55,422 nucleotides of DNA from Comamonadaceae bacterium UBA4962 (lineage in GTDB: Bacteria > Pseudomonadota > Gammaproteobacteria > Burkholderiales > Burkholderiaceae_C), in assembly GCA_002397315.1 (NCBI GenBank), contig DHAE01000025.1, positions 264,992-320,413 of the forward strand, given 5' to 3'. Positions 8,524-16,445 of this stretch are shown piece by piece; position 1 is the first letter of the stretch; every line of letters starts with the position of its first letter. A program made the position numbers and the translations under genes. The notes beneath the pieces were generated by a model. That model was not told the DNA's origin. It did not search any database and saw only the letters and a program-made list of their open reading frames with translations.

Positions 8524-9800
8524 GTACCGACAACCTTCTCCTCGCCACCCGCGACGGGTGGCGGCAGCTGCGCGGCGGCGTGCTGACCGACGTCGCCCCC
8601 TGGCCGGTGCTGGACGCACCCGCCACCGTGGTGACGGATTTCGACGAGGCGGCCCTGGGCAGCTACCGTTTCGACGCGGGCAAGCCCTCGTATGCCGCGG
8701 CGCTGATCGAAAAGCGCGCGCGCGCCGAAGGCCTCACCGATGGCGCGGCCCACGTGATCGTGCACCGGACGCGGGCGGTGCAGGGCGGCCTGCAGACCTT
8801 CCATACCGTCGTGCCGCTGGAGCTCTGGCAGCGCACCATCGAATGGGCCGCGCAGCAGGCCGATCACTGCATCGTGCTGCCGCTGGGCGCGCTGCTGTGC
8901 GCGGGCGTCGGCACGGGCCATGCCCGCATGCTGCGCGCGGGCCGCACGCTGCATTTCTTCGGCGAATCGAAGGCGGGCCTGCTCTACCAGGGCACGAATG
9001 CGATGGGGCGCGGTGCCGACGACCTGCAGGCCGCCGTGCGCGTGCTCTCGGGCCAGACGCGCGCCGGTATCGCGAACGGCATCGTGCATCCGGTGGAGTG
9101 GGGCAGCCTGTGGGCGGCCGATCCGCAGCAGGACGTGCAGGCGGTGCAGCAATGGACCGCGCTGGCGGACGTGCCCGCCGTGCCGCTGCCGGCCGTGCCC
9201 GCGGGCACGGGCACCTCGGCGGCGCCCGCGCTGGTGCACCGCGCCGGTGTGCGCGCGGCGGTCAATCCGCCCGTGGCGCGGCTGGCGTGGTGGAGCGAGC
9301 GGCTCGTTCCGGGCATCGCCACGCTCACGGGCGTACTGGCCGTGGGCCTGGCGGCGCTCGGTTTCGTGGTGCAGGGCGAGGCCCGGGCCACCCGCGCGGG
9401 CGCCGCGGAGAGCCAGCGCGAAGCCGCTGCGCTCGAGGCGCGCATCGCCGCGGTGAACAGCACCGTGATGCCGCAGGATTTCGCGCCCGTGGCCGACATG
9501 GCGCGCAAGCTGGGCGACGGCGCCCGCTACGACCCCGTGGCCATGCTGGCCCTGCTGCGCGACTCCGCGGATCCGGGCACCCGCATCCTGCGGCTGCGCC
9601 TGGAGGGGGGCGTCGGCGGCAGCACCGAGCCCGCCTTCCAGGTGGACGGCGTGGCAGACACGGGCAGCGTGGCCTCGATCGGCAGCCTGCTCACGCGGCT
9701 GCGCGCCGCGGGCTGGACGGCGCAACCGGTGAACGCGCTCGATGCGGCGCCCGGCGCGTTCTCGTACCGCCTCACGGCAGCCCCGGGCTTGCGTGGTTGA
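8520..9800 (+). CDS. GspL/PilM-PilN-like or PilO-like (PAP) assembly protein
   Basis: A 426-residue bitopic protein. A large N-terminal cytoplasmic region (~1-255) is followed by a Pro/Ala linker, one transmembrane helix near residues 261-285 (LVPGIATLTGVLAVGLAALG), a short coiled coil (ESQREAAALEARIAAV) and a periplasmic ferredoxin-like segment (FQVDGVADTGSVASIGSLL). This is the layout of GspL, of PilM fused to PilN, and of the pilin accessory PilO family of thin pili; I cannot choose among them by eye. It would link the cytoplasmic ATPase ring to the periplasmic alignment complex. The ATG overlaps the preceding stop, indicating translational coupling. Confidence 0.72.
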   Translation: MSTDNLLLATRDGWRQLRGGVLTDVAPWPVLDAPATVVTDFDEAALGSYRFDAGKPSYAAALIEKRARAEGLTDGAAHVIVHRTRAVQGGLQTFHTVVPLELWQRTIEWAAQQADHCIVLPLGALLCAGVGTGHARMLRAGRTLHFFGESKAGLLYQGTNAMGRGADDLQAAVRVLSGQTRAGIANGIVHPVEWGSLWAADPQQDVQAVQQWTALADVPAVPLPAVPAGTGTSAAPALVHRAGVRAAVNPPVARLAWWSERLVPGIATLTGVLAVGLAALGFVVQGEARATRAGAAESQREAAALEARIAAVNSTVMPQDFAPVADMARKLGDGARYDPVAMLALLRDSADPGTRILRLRLEGGVGGSTEPAFQVDGVADTGSVASIGSLLTRLRAAGWTAQPVNALDAAPGAFSYRLTAAPGLRG

Positions 9801-9821
9801 AGAACAGGAAACGGCACATCC

Positions 9822-10394
9822 ATGAAATATGCAGCGCTCATGCTCAACGCCCTGGCGTTGGCGCTTCTGGGCTGGGGGCTTTTCGCCCTGTACGGTCTGC
9901 TCACCCCGCGCGTGCCGCAGGCCCGCGTGCCGATGGTGGAACTCGCGCCCCTGCCGGCCCGGGTGGCGACGGACCGCAAGCAGGTGGATGCCACGCTCGA
10001 CGCCATCGCCCGGATCGACGAACGCATGCGCACGCTGGCGCCGGTGTCGGGCCGCCCGCTGGTGGCCGTGCCCGCGGTGGGCACGCCCGGCGCCGTGGGG
10101 CCCACCATGCCCCGCCGCTCCGTCACGATGCTGATGCGCCAGGGCAATGAATTCGTGGCCATGGTGGACGACCAACTGGTGCGCCGGGGCGACCGCCTGC
10201 GGGACGGCGGCAGGGTGCTGAAGATCGACGGCGGCCAGGTCGTGGTGCGCGAGGCGAGCGGCCGGCAGACGCTGTCGGTGCCGACGGACCGCCTGCGCGT
10301 GGGCACGCTGCGGGCCCTGGAGGCCCCGGACGCCACGGCGGCGCAGCGCCAGTTCGATGCGCCGGCACCGGCACTGGCGGGAGGCGTGCGATGA
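9822..10394 (+). CDS. PilP/GspC-like periplasmic alignment protein
   Basis: A 190-residue protein with an N-terminal membrane anchor (residues ~5-26, ALALALLGWGLFALYGLL), a Pro-rich stretch, a helical linker and a C-terminal beta-rich segment (VRRGDRLRDGGRVLKIDGG, then VVVREASGRQTLSV). This tail is reminiscent of the HR/PilP domain that contacts the secretin's N-domains. AGGAAA lies nine bases before the ATG. In MSHA-type clusters MshK occupies this role ahead of the MshL secretin, so an equivalent function is likely. Similarity is structural rather than clear sequence identity, hence the moderate confidence. Confidence 0.65.
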   Translation: MKYAALMLNALALALLGWGLFALYGLLTPRVPQARVPMVELAPLPARVATDRKQVDATLDAIARIDERMRTLAPVSGRPLVAVPAVGTPGAVGPTMPRRSVTMLMRQGNEFVAMVDDQLVRRGDRLRDGGRVLKIDGGQVVVREASGRQTLSVPTDRLRVGTLRALEAPDATAAQRQFDAPAPALAGGVR

Positions 10395-11092
10395 ACCGCG
10401 GCGTCCTCATCGGCCTGACCATCGGCGTCGGCGCGATCGCGCTGGGCGCGGTGCTGTGGATGCGCGGCGAATCGCCGGCCGTGTCCGGCCTGCAGCAATC
10501 CGCTTCCTCCTCCTCCCCTTCCTCTTCGTCCGCGCAGTCGCCGACCGCCGCATCGCCGATGCCCGGTGCCGGCCCGGACGGGACTGTGCCCGGTGCCGCG
10601 GCGCCGGGAGCCCCCGGGACCGGCGCCGCAGGCTCTTCGCTGCCGCCGGGCCGCCTGCCGGGCCAGACGGAAGCGGCCGCGCCCTGGATGGTTCCTTCGG
10701 ATGGCGCGCGCACGCCCGCATCGGGCGAAGCGCCCGCCGTGCGGGCGGGCCGCGAAGGCGCGCCGACGCTGGACCAGATCCAGCAGCGCCTGCAGAACCT
10801 GCTGGCCTCTCCGCAGCCGGACGTCCGCGAGGTCGACGCCGTGCTGGCGGACCTGCAGAAGAACCAGGGCAGCAAGGTGGTGGCCGGTGTCGATCTGCAG
10901 GCCGTGCGCGACAACCTCGCGCGCAGCGAGCGCATCCGCCAGATCGCGGTCGAAATGCAGGCCCTGGCCGCGAAGCCGGGGCCGGAAGTCCCTGCCCAGC
11001 TGCAGGCCCGCATGGCGGAGATCCAGCGGCTGCAGGCCGGCATGAACGCCAGCGTCGCGGCCCCCGCGGCCTCCGCGGGAGCCAACCGGTGA
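10391..11092 (+). CDS. Membrane-anchored Pro/Ser/Ala-rich protein of the pilus operon (unrecognised)
   Basis: A 233-residue protein: N-terminal hydrophobic anchor (residues ~4-23), a low-complexity Ser/Pro/Ala/Gly linker of about 90 residues including an SSSSPSSSSA run, and a helical C-terminal part (LDQIQQRLQNLLASPQPDV, then RIRQIAVEMQALA) that looks coiled-coil-forming. Start overlaps the previous stop by four bases, and its own stop overlaps the next GTG start. No family recognised. The architecture (anchor, periplasm-spanning linker, helical end) suits a periplasmic adaptor between platform and secretin or pseudopilins. Confidence 0.7.
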   Translation: MNRGVLIGLTIGVGAIALGAVLWMRGESPAVSGLQQSASSSSPSSSSAQSPTAASPMPGAGPDGTVPGAAAPGAPGTGAAGSSLPPGRLPGQTEAAAPWMVPSDGARTPASGEAPAVRAGREGAPTLDQIQQRLQNLLASPQPDVREVDAVLADLQKNQGSKVVAGVDLQAVRDNLARSERIRQIAVEMQALAAKPGPEVPAQLQARMAEIQRLQAGMNASVAAPAASAGANR

Positions 11093-11853
11093 AACGCCAC
11101 CCTGCGCATGTGCGCCGGCTGCGGCAGCGGGGCTTCTCGCTGATCGAGCTGAGCGTCGTGCTCCTCGCCACGGGGCTGCTCGGATGGGCCGTGGCCTCCG
11201 GCTACGGCAATGCCGCCGCCCTGCAGGACCGAGACCGCGCCCGGCAGTCGGCCGAGAGCCTGCGGGAAGGCCTGCGCGCGTTCGCGCTGCGCAACGGCCG
11301 GCTACCGTGCCCCGACACGGGCGGCAGCGGCTGGGAGGGCGACGCGGCCGGCGCGTGCGCGAGCGGGGCCGAGGCGGGCTGGCTGCCCTACCGCAGCCTG
11401 GGGCTCGACCTGCCGCCGGACGCGCTGCGCGCCGCCTATGGCGTCTACCGCAACCGGAATGCCACCGGGGGCGATGCCGACCTGGCCGTGGCCACCGAGC
11501 GCACGGGCGATGCGGCCGGCACGCCGGGCTACCGCAATGCGCGCGACCTGGTGGCGGGCCTCGCGATCGCGGGCCGGCAGGCCCTGACGACCGCCCATGT
11601 GCGGCTGACGGGCGACGACGCCGCCGAAGGCGCCGTCGACTGCGCCGCCAACGTGCGCTCGCACCCGGCCTTCTTCATCGTCGTGCCGCTCGAAGACCGC
11701 GACGGCGACGGCAACCGTTTCGATGCGCCCCACACCGCAGGCGCCCCCTGCGCCTATGCGCCCGGCACCGCCCTGCGCAGCGACCGCGACGACGTGGTCG
11801 CGGCCGAATCGCTGGATGCGCTGGCGGGCTGGATCGGCGCGCGCGCTCCTTAG
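11089..11853 (+). CDS. Pseudopilin of the RLPCP family, short form
   Basis: A 254-residue pseudopilin. The leader MKRHPAHVRRLRQRG is followed by FSLIELSVVLLATGLLGWAV with Glu at +5. The globular part carries signatures shared with the genes at 19396, 21690 and 22781: NGRLPCP, a second Cys, GWLPYRSLGL, YGVYRN, then EDRDGDGNRFD and DRDDV. The DxDGDxxxFD stretch resembles a calcium-binding loop. Unlike its three relatives it ends soon after this core, so it could be the ancestral form. GTG 11089 overlaps the previous stop (GTGA). Probably a minor pseudopilin that initiates or caps the fibre. Confidence 0.83.
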   Translation: MKRHPAHVRRLRQRGFSLIELSVVLLATGLLGWAVASGYGNAAALQDRDRARQSAESLREGLRAFALRNGRLPCPDTGGSGWEGDAAGACASGAEAGWLPYRSLGLDLPPDALRAAYGVYRNRNATGGDADLAVATERTGDAAGTPGYRNARDLVAGLAIAGRQALTTAHVRLTGDDAAEGAVDCAANVRSHPAFFIVVPLEDRDGDGNRFDAPHTAGAPCAYAPGTALRSDRDDVVAAESLDALAGWIGARAP

Positions 11854-11860
11854 AAAAGAT

Positions 11861-13636
11861 ATGGAATCCGACATGTTCTCCCTCGACCTGCCGCACCCCT
11901 TCCGTCCCCGACGCGCCCTGCTGGCGCTGGCCGCCGCGGCGCTGCTGGCAGGTTGTGCCAGCGGGCCGACGCCGCGCAGCCTGCAGAGCCTGCGCCCCGT
12001 CGACCAGGAAACCCCCGACAAGCTGCGCGAGCACATGGTGGCGGAATCGCAGAAGCTGCTCGCCCACCAGATGGCGCTCAACCAGCAGCTGCGGCAGGCC
12101 GCACCCGCGCCGGAGATCGCTCCGGTGGCCCCGAAGTTCGACCTGCTGGAAGGCAAGGTGATCTCGGTGGCGATGTCGCGCGCCACGATCAGCCAGATCC
12201 TCGCCGCCTTCGCCGACAGCGCGAAGATCAACCTGATCGTGGACCCCGCCGTGGTGCGCGTCGGCCAGCTCTCCGACATGTACCTGCGGGACGTCTCACT
12301 GCGCGAAGCGTTCACCGAGGTGCTGCGCGCCTACAACGTCGCGGGCGAGATCCAGGGCAACACGCTGCGCGTCACGCTCAACGAGGAGAAGTTCTTCAAC
12401 CTCGACTTCCTCAACAGCAGCACGGCGCTGGACCTGTCTTCCGGCGGCAACGTGTTCGGCAACTCGACGGGCGGCTCGGGCGGCGGTGCATCGAACGCAC
12501 TGCGCGGCAACCTCTCGATCAGCGGCAGCGGCGGCGCCAAGTCCGATCCCTACCAGGAGATCGAGAACAACCTGCGGGTCATCCTCGGCGACGACATGCG
12601 CCGCGCCACCGCCCAGCCGGTGGCGGCGCAGGTGCCCGCGGCGGCCACGCAGGTCGGCACCGCGGTGGTGCCGGCGCAGACACCCTTCAGCGCCGACCTG
12701 GCCGACACCGCCGGGCTGGATGCGGGATTCAGCATCAACCGCCTGACCGGCACGCTGTACGTGAAGGCCCGCCCGGCGAAGATGCGCGCGATCGAGAAAA
12801 TGCTCGCCAAGGTGCAGGGCATGCTGCGCCAGCAGGTGTACATCGAGGCGCAGCTGATCGACGTGCAACTGTCCGACAGCTTCGAGTTCGGCGTGGACTG
12901 GAGCATCCTGCGCGGCCGGCTGGCCGCGGGCTTCGGCACCTCGCCCATCACGCTCTCGGGCGCGCAGGGCGCGCTGCCCAACACCGGCGGCCCGCTGAGC
13001 CGCGCGGTGACGCTGCCCTCGGCACTGATCGGCAGCCTGACCGGCCCGGCGCTGGGCATCGGCTACCAGGGCAGCACGTCCAGCGTGGTGATCAACGCCC
13101 TGCGGTCGTTCGGCAACCTGAAGGTGCTGTCCAACCCCAACGTGCAGGTGCGCAACGGCACGCCGGCGCTGCTGTCGGTGGGCAACAGCATCCGCTACGT
13201 GACGCGTGCCTCTTCCACCCTGGTGGTGCCGGGCGGCGGCGCCAGCACCACCACGTCGGACGTGCAGACCGATTCGGTGTTCTCCGGCGTGATGGTGGGC
13301 GTGCTGCCCTACATGCGCGACGACGGGCGCATCGAGTTGCTGATCAACCCGATGCAGAGCGAGGTGGACCCGGCCAGCCTGGCGCTGGTGCAGGTCAACT
13401 CGGACAACCGCGTGACGCTGCCGGTCGTGAGCTACAAGGGCCTGACCACCACGCTCAACGTGGGCGACGGCGACGTGGTCGTGGTGGGCGGCCTGATCGA
13501 CCAGCGCACCACCGACCGCGACCGCGGCGCACCCGGCGTGTCCGACGTGCCCGTGCTCGGCAAGCTGGTGGGCAACCAGTCCGACACCCATTCCAGCCGC
13601 GAGCTGGTGATCGTCATGCGGGTGCGCAAGCTATGA
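11861..13636 (+). CDS. mshL: MshL-type secretin lipoprotein
   Basis: Outer-membrane secretin of about 591 residues through which the fibre would exit. The N-terminus has a lipoprotein signal ending in LLAGC-AS, then a coiled region, an STN/N0-type domain (KVISVAMSRATISQILAAF), a Gly/Ser-rich loop near residues 190-225, and a C-terminal secretin core (VQVRNGTPALLSVGNSIRYV, VGVLPYMRDDGRIELLINP, NVGDGDVVVVGGLIDQRT). The last of these is the typical secretin end motif. The start could be ATG 11861 or ATG 11873; both precede the signal peptide. Gene order secretin, MshN-like, MshM-like, MshE, MshG closely follows MSHA loci, supporting the MshL assignment over PilQ or GspD. Confidence 0.88.
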   Translation: MESDMFSLDLPHPFRPRRALLALAAAALLAGCASGPTPRSLQSLRPVDQETPDKLREHMVAESQKLLAHQMALNQQLRQAAPAPEIAPVAPKFDLLEGKVISVAMSRATISQILAAFADSAKINLIVDPAVVRVGQLSDMYLRDVSLREAFTEVLRAYNVAGEIQGNTLRVTLNEEKFFNLDFLNSSTALDLSSGGNVFGNSTGGSGGGASNALRGNLSISGSGGAKSDPYQEIENNLRVILGDDMRRATAQPVAAQVPAAATQVGTAVVPAQTPFSADLADTAGLDAGFSINRLTGTLYVKARPAKMRAIEKMLAKVQGMLRQQVYIEAQLIDVQLSDSFEFGVDWSILRGRLAAGFGTSPITLSGAQGALPNTGGPLSRAVTLPSALIGSLTGPALGIGYQGSTSSVVINALRSFGNLKVLSNPNVQVRNGTPALLSVGNSIRYVTRASSTLVVPGGGASTTTSDVQTDSVFSGVMVGVLPYMRDDGRIELLINPMQSEVDPASLALVQVNSDNRVTLPVVSYKGLTTTLNVGDGDVVVVGGLIDQRTTDRDRGAPGVSDVPVLGKLVGNQSDTHSSRELVIVMRVRKL

Positions 13637-14685
13637 GTCTCATCCACCAGGCACTGCGGGACATGGACCCGCCGCTCGCGGCCGATGCCGCCGCGCTGGC
13701 GCCCCGCGCCGCGTCCGTTCCCTCGCGCAGCCGCCGCGTCCCGGTGCTGGCCCTGGTGGCAGCACTGTCCGTCGCGGCCGCCGGCGTGGCCGGCTGGTAT
13801 GCGTTGAATGCGGGCCACCCGCTCGCGTTCCGCGCCGCTTCCGTGGCGCCGCCGCCCGCGATCATTCCCACGGCCGCAGCGGCTTCGCTGCAGAGCGCGC
13901 TCACCGCACCGCCGCAGCCGGCGCCTGCCGCCCCGGTGGCTCCCGTGGAGGCGCCCGCAGCGGCCGTGGCTCCTGCGGCGGTGGACGGCACGGTCGGCGT
14001 GGCAGCTGCCGCCACCGCCGGTCCTTCCGTCGCGGCCGTCGCCGTGGCCGCGGATGCCGTTCGGCCTGCGCCCGTATCGGCGCCCGCGCCTGCCGTGGTG
14101 GCGTTGCCCCCGTCCCGCGAGCGCACCGCCGTGCCTGCACCGGTGCTGGTGGCCGACGCCGCCACGGTGCCGAACCCGCTGCCGGTCCGGCCTGCCGCCG
14201 AGCCGCCGCGCAGCGCCCGCCCCGCGCACGCGCATGTGCCCGTGCAGGCCTCTCCGGTGCAGGCTTCCCCCGTGCGGGCCACCGCCGCGGCGCGGCCCGC
14301 CGCCGTACCGCCGGCCGCCGCCGCCATGCCCGTGGAGCAGCGCTTCAACGCCTTCCTGCAGGCGATGCGCACCGGCGACATGCCCGGGGCCGGCCAGCAT
14401 CTGGCGGCGCTGCGGCGCGACCTGCCGCCCGGCAGCGTGTCGCTGCTGCGCGCCGAAGGCTGGTACGCCCTGGCCGGTGGCGACGCCGATGCCGCCGCGC
14501 GCATCTACCAGGATCTGCTGGACCGCCTGCCCGGCGACGAAGAGGCCAGCATCAACCTCGCCAGCATCGAGTCCCGCCGCCAGCGCGGGGAGGCGGCGCG
14601 CAGGATCCTGGCCGACGCCGTGCGCGTGCACCCCGAATCGGAGAGCCTGAAGTCCGCCCTGGCGCGCTTCCAGGCGAAGCCCTGA
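13633..14685 (+). CDS. mshN: MshN/GspB-like bitopic protein with TPR-like C-terminus
   Basis: A 350-residue protein starting MSLIHQALRDMD, the short N-terminal signature of MshN/ExeB/GspB-like proteins. A transmembrane helix follows (residues ~39-56, VLALVAALSVAAAGVAGWYA), then about 170 residues of low-complexity Ala/Pro/Val, and a C-terminal helical TPR-like domain (FNAFLQAMRTGDMPGAGQHL through SESLKSALARFQAKP). ATG 13633 overlaps the secretin stop and its stop overlaps the next ATG. In MSHA and ExeAB systems this partner pairs with the ExeA-like ATPase to span the periplasm and help place the secretin; the ATPase gene is directly downstream, although the order is swapped relative to Vibrio mshM-mshN. 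Confidence 0.8.
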   Translation: MSLIHQALRDMDPPLAADAAALAPRAASVPSRSRRVPVLALVAALSVAAAGVAGWYALNAGHPLAFRAASVAPPPAIIPTAAAASLQSALTAPPQPAPAAPVAPVEAPAAAVAPAAVDGTVGVAAAATAGPSVAAVAVAADAVRPAPVSAPAPAVVALPPSRERTAVPAPVLVADAATVPNPLPVRPAAEPPRSARPAHAHVPVQASPVQASPVRATAAARPAAVPPAAAAMPVEQRFNAFLQAMRTGDMPGAGQHLAALRRDLPPGSVSLLRAEGWYALAGGDADAAARIYQDLLDRLPGDEEASINLASIESRRQRGEAARRILADAVRVHPESESLKSALARFQAKP

Positions 14686-16445
14686 TGTCGCTCGCGGCCC
14701 TGCATGCCCGGCTGGGACTGGCGCGCAATCCGTTTCCGCCCACGCCGGACGCCAGCGCGTATTTCTTCACCGACGCGCTGCAGGAGCAGTTCGCCGAAGT
14801 GCTGCACTGCATCCGCGCGCGCAAGGGCTTCGTGCTGCTGACCGGCGAGGTCGGGCTGGGCAAGAGCACTTTCGTGCGGCGGCTGCTCGACACGCTGCCG
14901 GAAGGCGAGGTGCGCTCTGCGCTGGTGTTCAACACCTTCCTGCAGCGCGAGGCGCTGCTGTCGGCGATCCTGCGCGATTTCGGACTGGAGCCGGCGGGCG
15001 ACATGGACGAGGCGCTCACGCGCCTGAACGGCTTCCTGATGGACGAGCACCGCGCGGGGCGCACCTGCCTGCTCGTCATCGACGATGCCCAGAACCTGCA
15101 GCCTGCGTCGCTGGAACTGGTGCGGCTGCTGTGCAACTTGGAGACCGGCCAGGAGAAGCTGCTGCAGATCGTGCTCGCGGGCCAGCCCGAACTGGAGGAA
15201 CTGCTGGGTGGGCGCGACCTGCGCCAGCTCAAGAGCCGTGTCGTCAAGCATGCGCGGCTGGAGGGCCTGCGGGCCGATCAGGTGCTGCGCTACTTCGAGA
15301 TGCGGGTGTCGGCCGCCGGGGCCTCGGGCCGCATCGCTCTGCAGCCCCGCGCCGCGCGGCAACTGCACCGCGCCACCGCCGGCAATGTGCGCCGCATCCA
15401 TCTGGTGCTGGACCGCTGCCTGTATGGCCTGGCCGCGCAGGGCGGGGGCACCATCGACCACCGGCTGCTGCGCGCCGCGCTGGATGACCTCGACCCCGGC
15501 AGCGCCTCCGCGCGCCGCCGTCCCGGCTGGCACGCGTGGCTGGCGATGGGCGGGCTCGGCATGGCCGCGATCGGCGTCGGCGCGGCCTATGTCTGGCCCG
15601 AGGCTCCCACGCCCGCAGCGCTGGAGGCTCCGGTGGCCGTGGCCGCTGCTTCCACGCCGGTCGCCCATCCCGCGGCCGGCGCATCCGCATCCGCGGCCCC
15701 GGTTCCGGTTCCGGTTCCGGTGGCCGCCGTCTCCCTGCCGTCCGCCAGCGATGCCAAGCAGGCTCCGGCCGCGGACGTGCCGCCGGCCGCCTTCACTGCA
15801 ACCGCCGCCGCCGCCGCTGCGGCGACGGCAACGGCAACGGCGGCGGCGGCCTCTGCTCCGCTCGCCGCAGTGGCCGGGGTGGCCTCGGCACCTGCATCCG
15901 CCTCCGCCTCCACATCCACATCCACGTCCGCGTCCGCGTCCATGCCTGCGTCGACGCCGGCCTCCGCACCCGTGGCGGCGGCATCGCAATCCGCCGTGGC
16001 GCGACAGGCCGCGGCCCATGCCGATCCCGGCCAGGACGAGCAGCGCTGCCTCACGCGCATCGCCGCCGAATCGCAGGGCCGGCCCATGGTCCGCCAGGCG
16101 CTGCCTGCCGCCACGGCGGGCCGCCTGCAACCGTCGGCGGGCCTGTGCCTGTTCGAGCGGGACGGGCAACGCTGGGCCTTCTGGCGCGACACGCTGGACA
16201 AGACCGCCTACGTTCCCACGCCCCGGGCCACGCCGGCCGGCATGGCGCTGCAAAAGTCCCTGGTGCGGCAGGGTGCTCTCGGCGCGGCGGAGGTCGACGG
16301 CTTCTACGGCCCCCGGACCGTGGCCGCGCTCGCCGCTTTCCAGGGGGCGCTCGGCCTGCCCGCCACGCCGGTGCCCGACGAATTGACCTACATGCTTCTG
16401 GAGAAGATGAATGCAGCCCCCGTTTCCGGCGCCCGCCCTCACTGA
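14685..16445 (+). CDS. mshM: MshM/ExeA-like AAA ATPase with peptidoglycan-binding C-terminus
   Basis: A 586-residue inner-membrane ATPase. The N-terminal AAA domain has Walker A GEVGLGKS (residues ~53-60) and Walker B LLVIDDAQN (~128-136), with LLQIVLAGQPELEELLG typical of ExeA/MshM. A transmembrane helix lies near 284-304, followed by ~135 residues of Ala/Ser/Thr/Pro low complexity built on simple DNA repeats, and a C-terminal peptidoglycan-binding-like domain (LQKSLVRQG, VDGFYGPRTVAALAAFQ). It would bind peptidoglycan and use ATP to help assemble the secretin together with the MshN-like partner encoded just upstream. Its end overlaps the next gene by 35 bases. A second, related ATPase lies at 53071 in this window. 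Confidence 0.85.
   Translation: MSLAALHARLGLARNPFPPTPDASAYFFTDALQEQFAEVLHCIRARKGFVLLTGEVGLGKSTFVRRLLDTLPEGEVRSALVFNTFLQREALLSAILRDFGLEPAGDMDEALTRLNGFLMDEHRAGRTCLLVIDDAQNLQPASLELVRLLCNLETGQEKLLQIVLAGQPELEELLGGRDLRQLKSRVVKHARLEGLRADQVLRYFEMRVSAAGASGRIALQPRAARQLHRATAGNVRRIHLVLDRCLYGLAAQGGGTIDHRLLRAALDDLDPGSASARRRPGWHAWLAMGGLGMAAIGVGAAYVWPEAPTPAALEAPVAVAAASTPVAHPAAGASASAAPVPVPVPVAAVSLPSASDAKQAPAADVPPAAFTATAAAAAAATATATAAAASAPLAAVAGVASAPASASASTSTSTSASASMPASTPASAPVAAASQSAVARQAAAHADPGQDEQRCLTRIAAESQGRPMVRQALPAATAGRLQPSAGLCLFERDGQRWAFWRDTLDKTAYVPTPRATPAGMALQKSLVRQGALGAAEVDGFYGPRTVAALAAFQGALGLPATPVPDELTYMLLEKMNAAPVSGARPH
15701..15950 (+). repeat. Low-complexity codon repeats encoding the MshM-like linker
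   Basis: Within the ATPase gene, 15701-15721 is GGTTCC repeated 3.5 times (encoding a PVPVPV run). A GGCAAC/GGCGGC-like stretch surrounds 15821-15850, and TCCACA/TCCGCG hexamers fill about 15898-15945 (encoding alternating Ala/Ser and Thr/Ser). All units are multiples of three, so copy-number change would alter linker length without breaking the frame. Confidence 0.7.

Noticed and set aside
11861..13636. Secretin as T2SS GspD or PilQ
   Set aside because: It is shorter than GspD with fewer N-domains, lacks PilQ AMIN-type domains, is a lipoprotein, and gene order follows MSHA loci, so MshL-type fits best.
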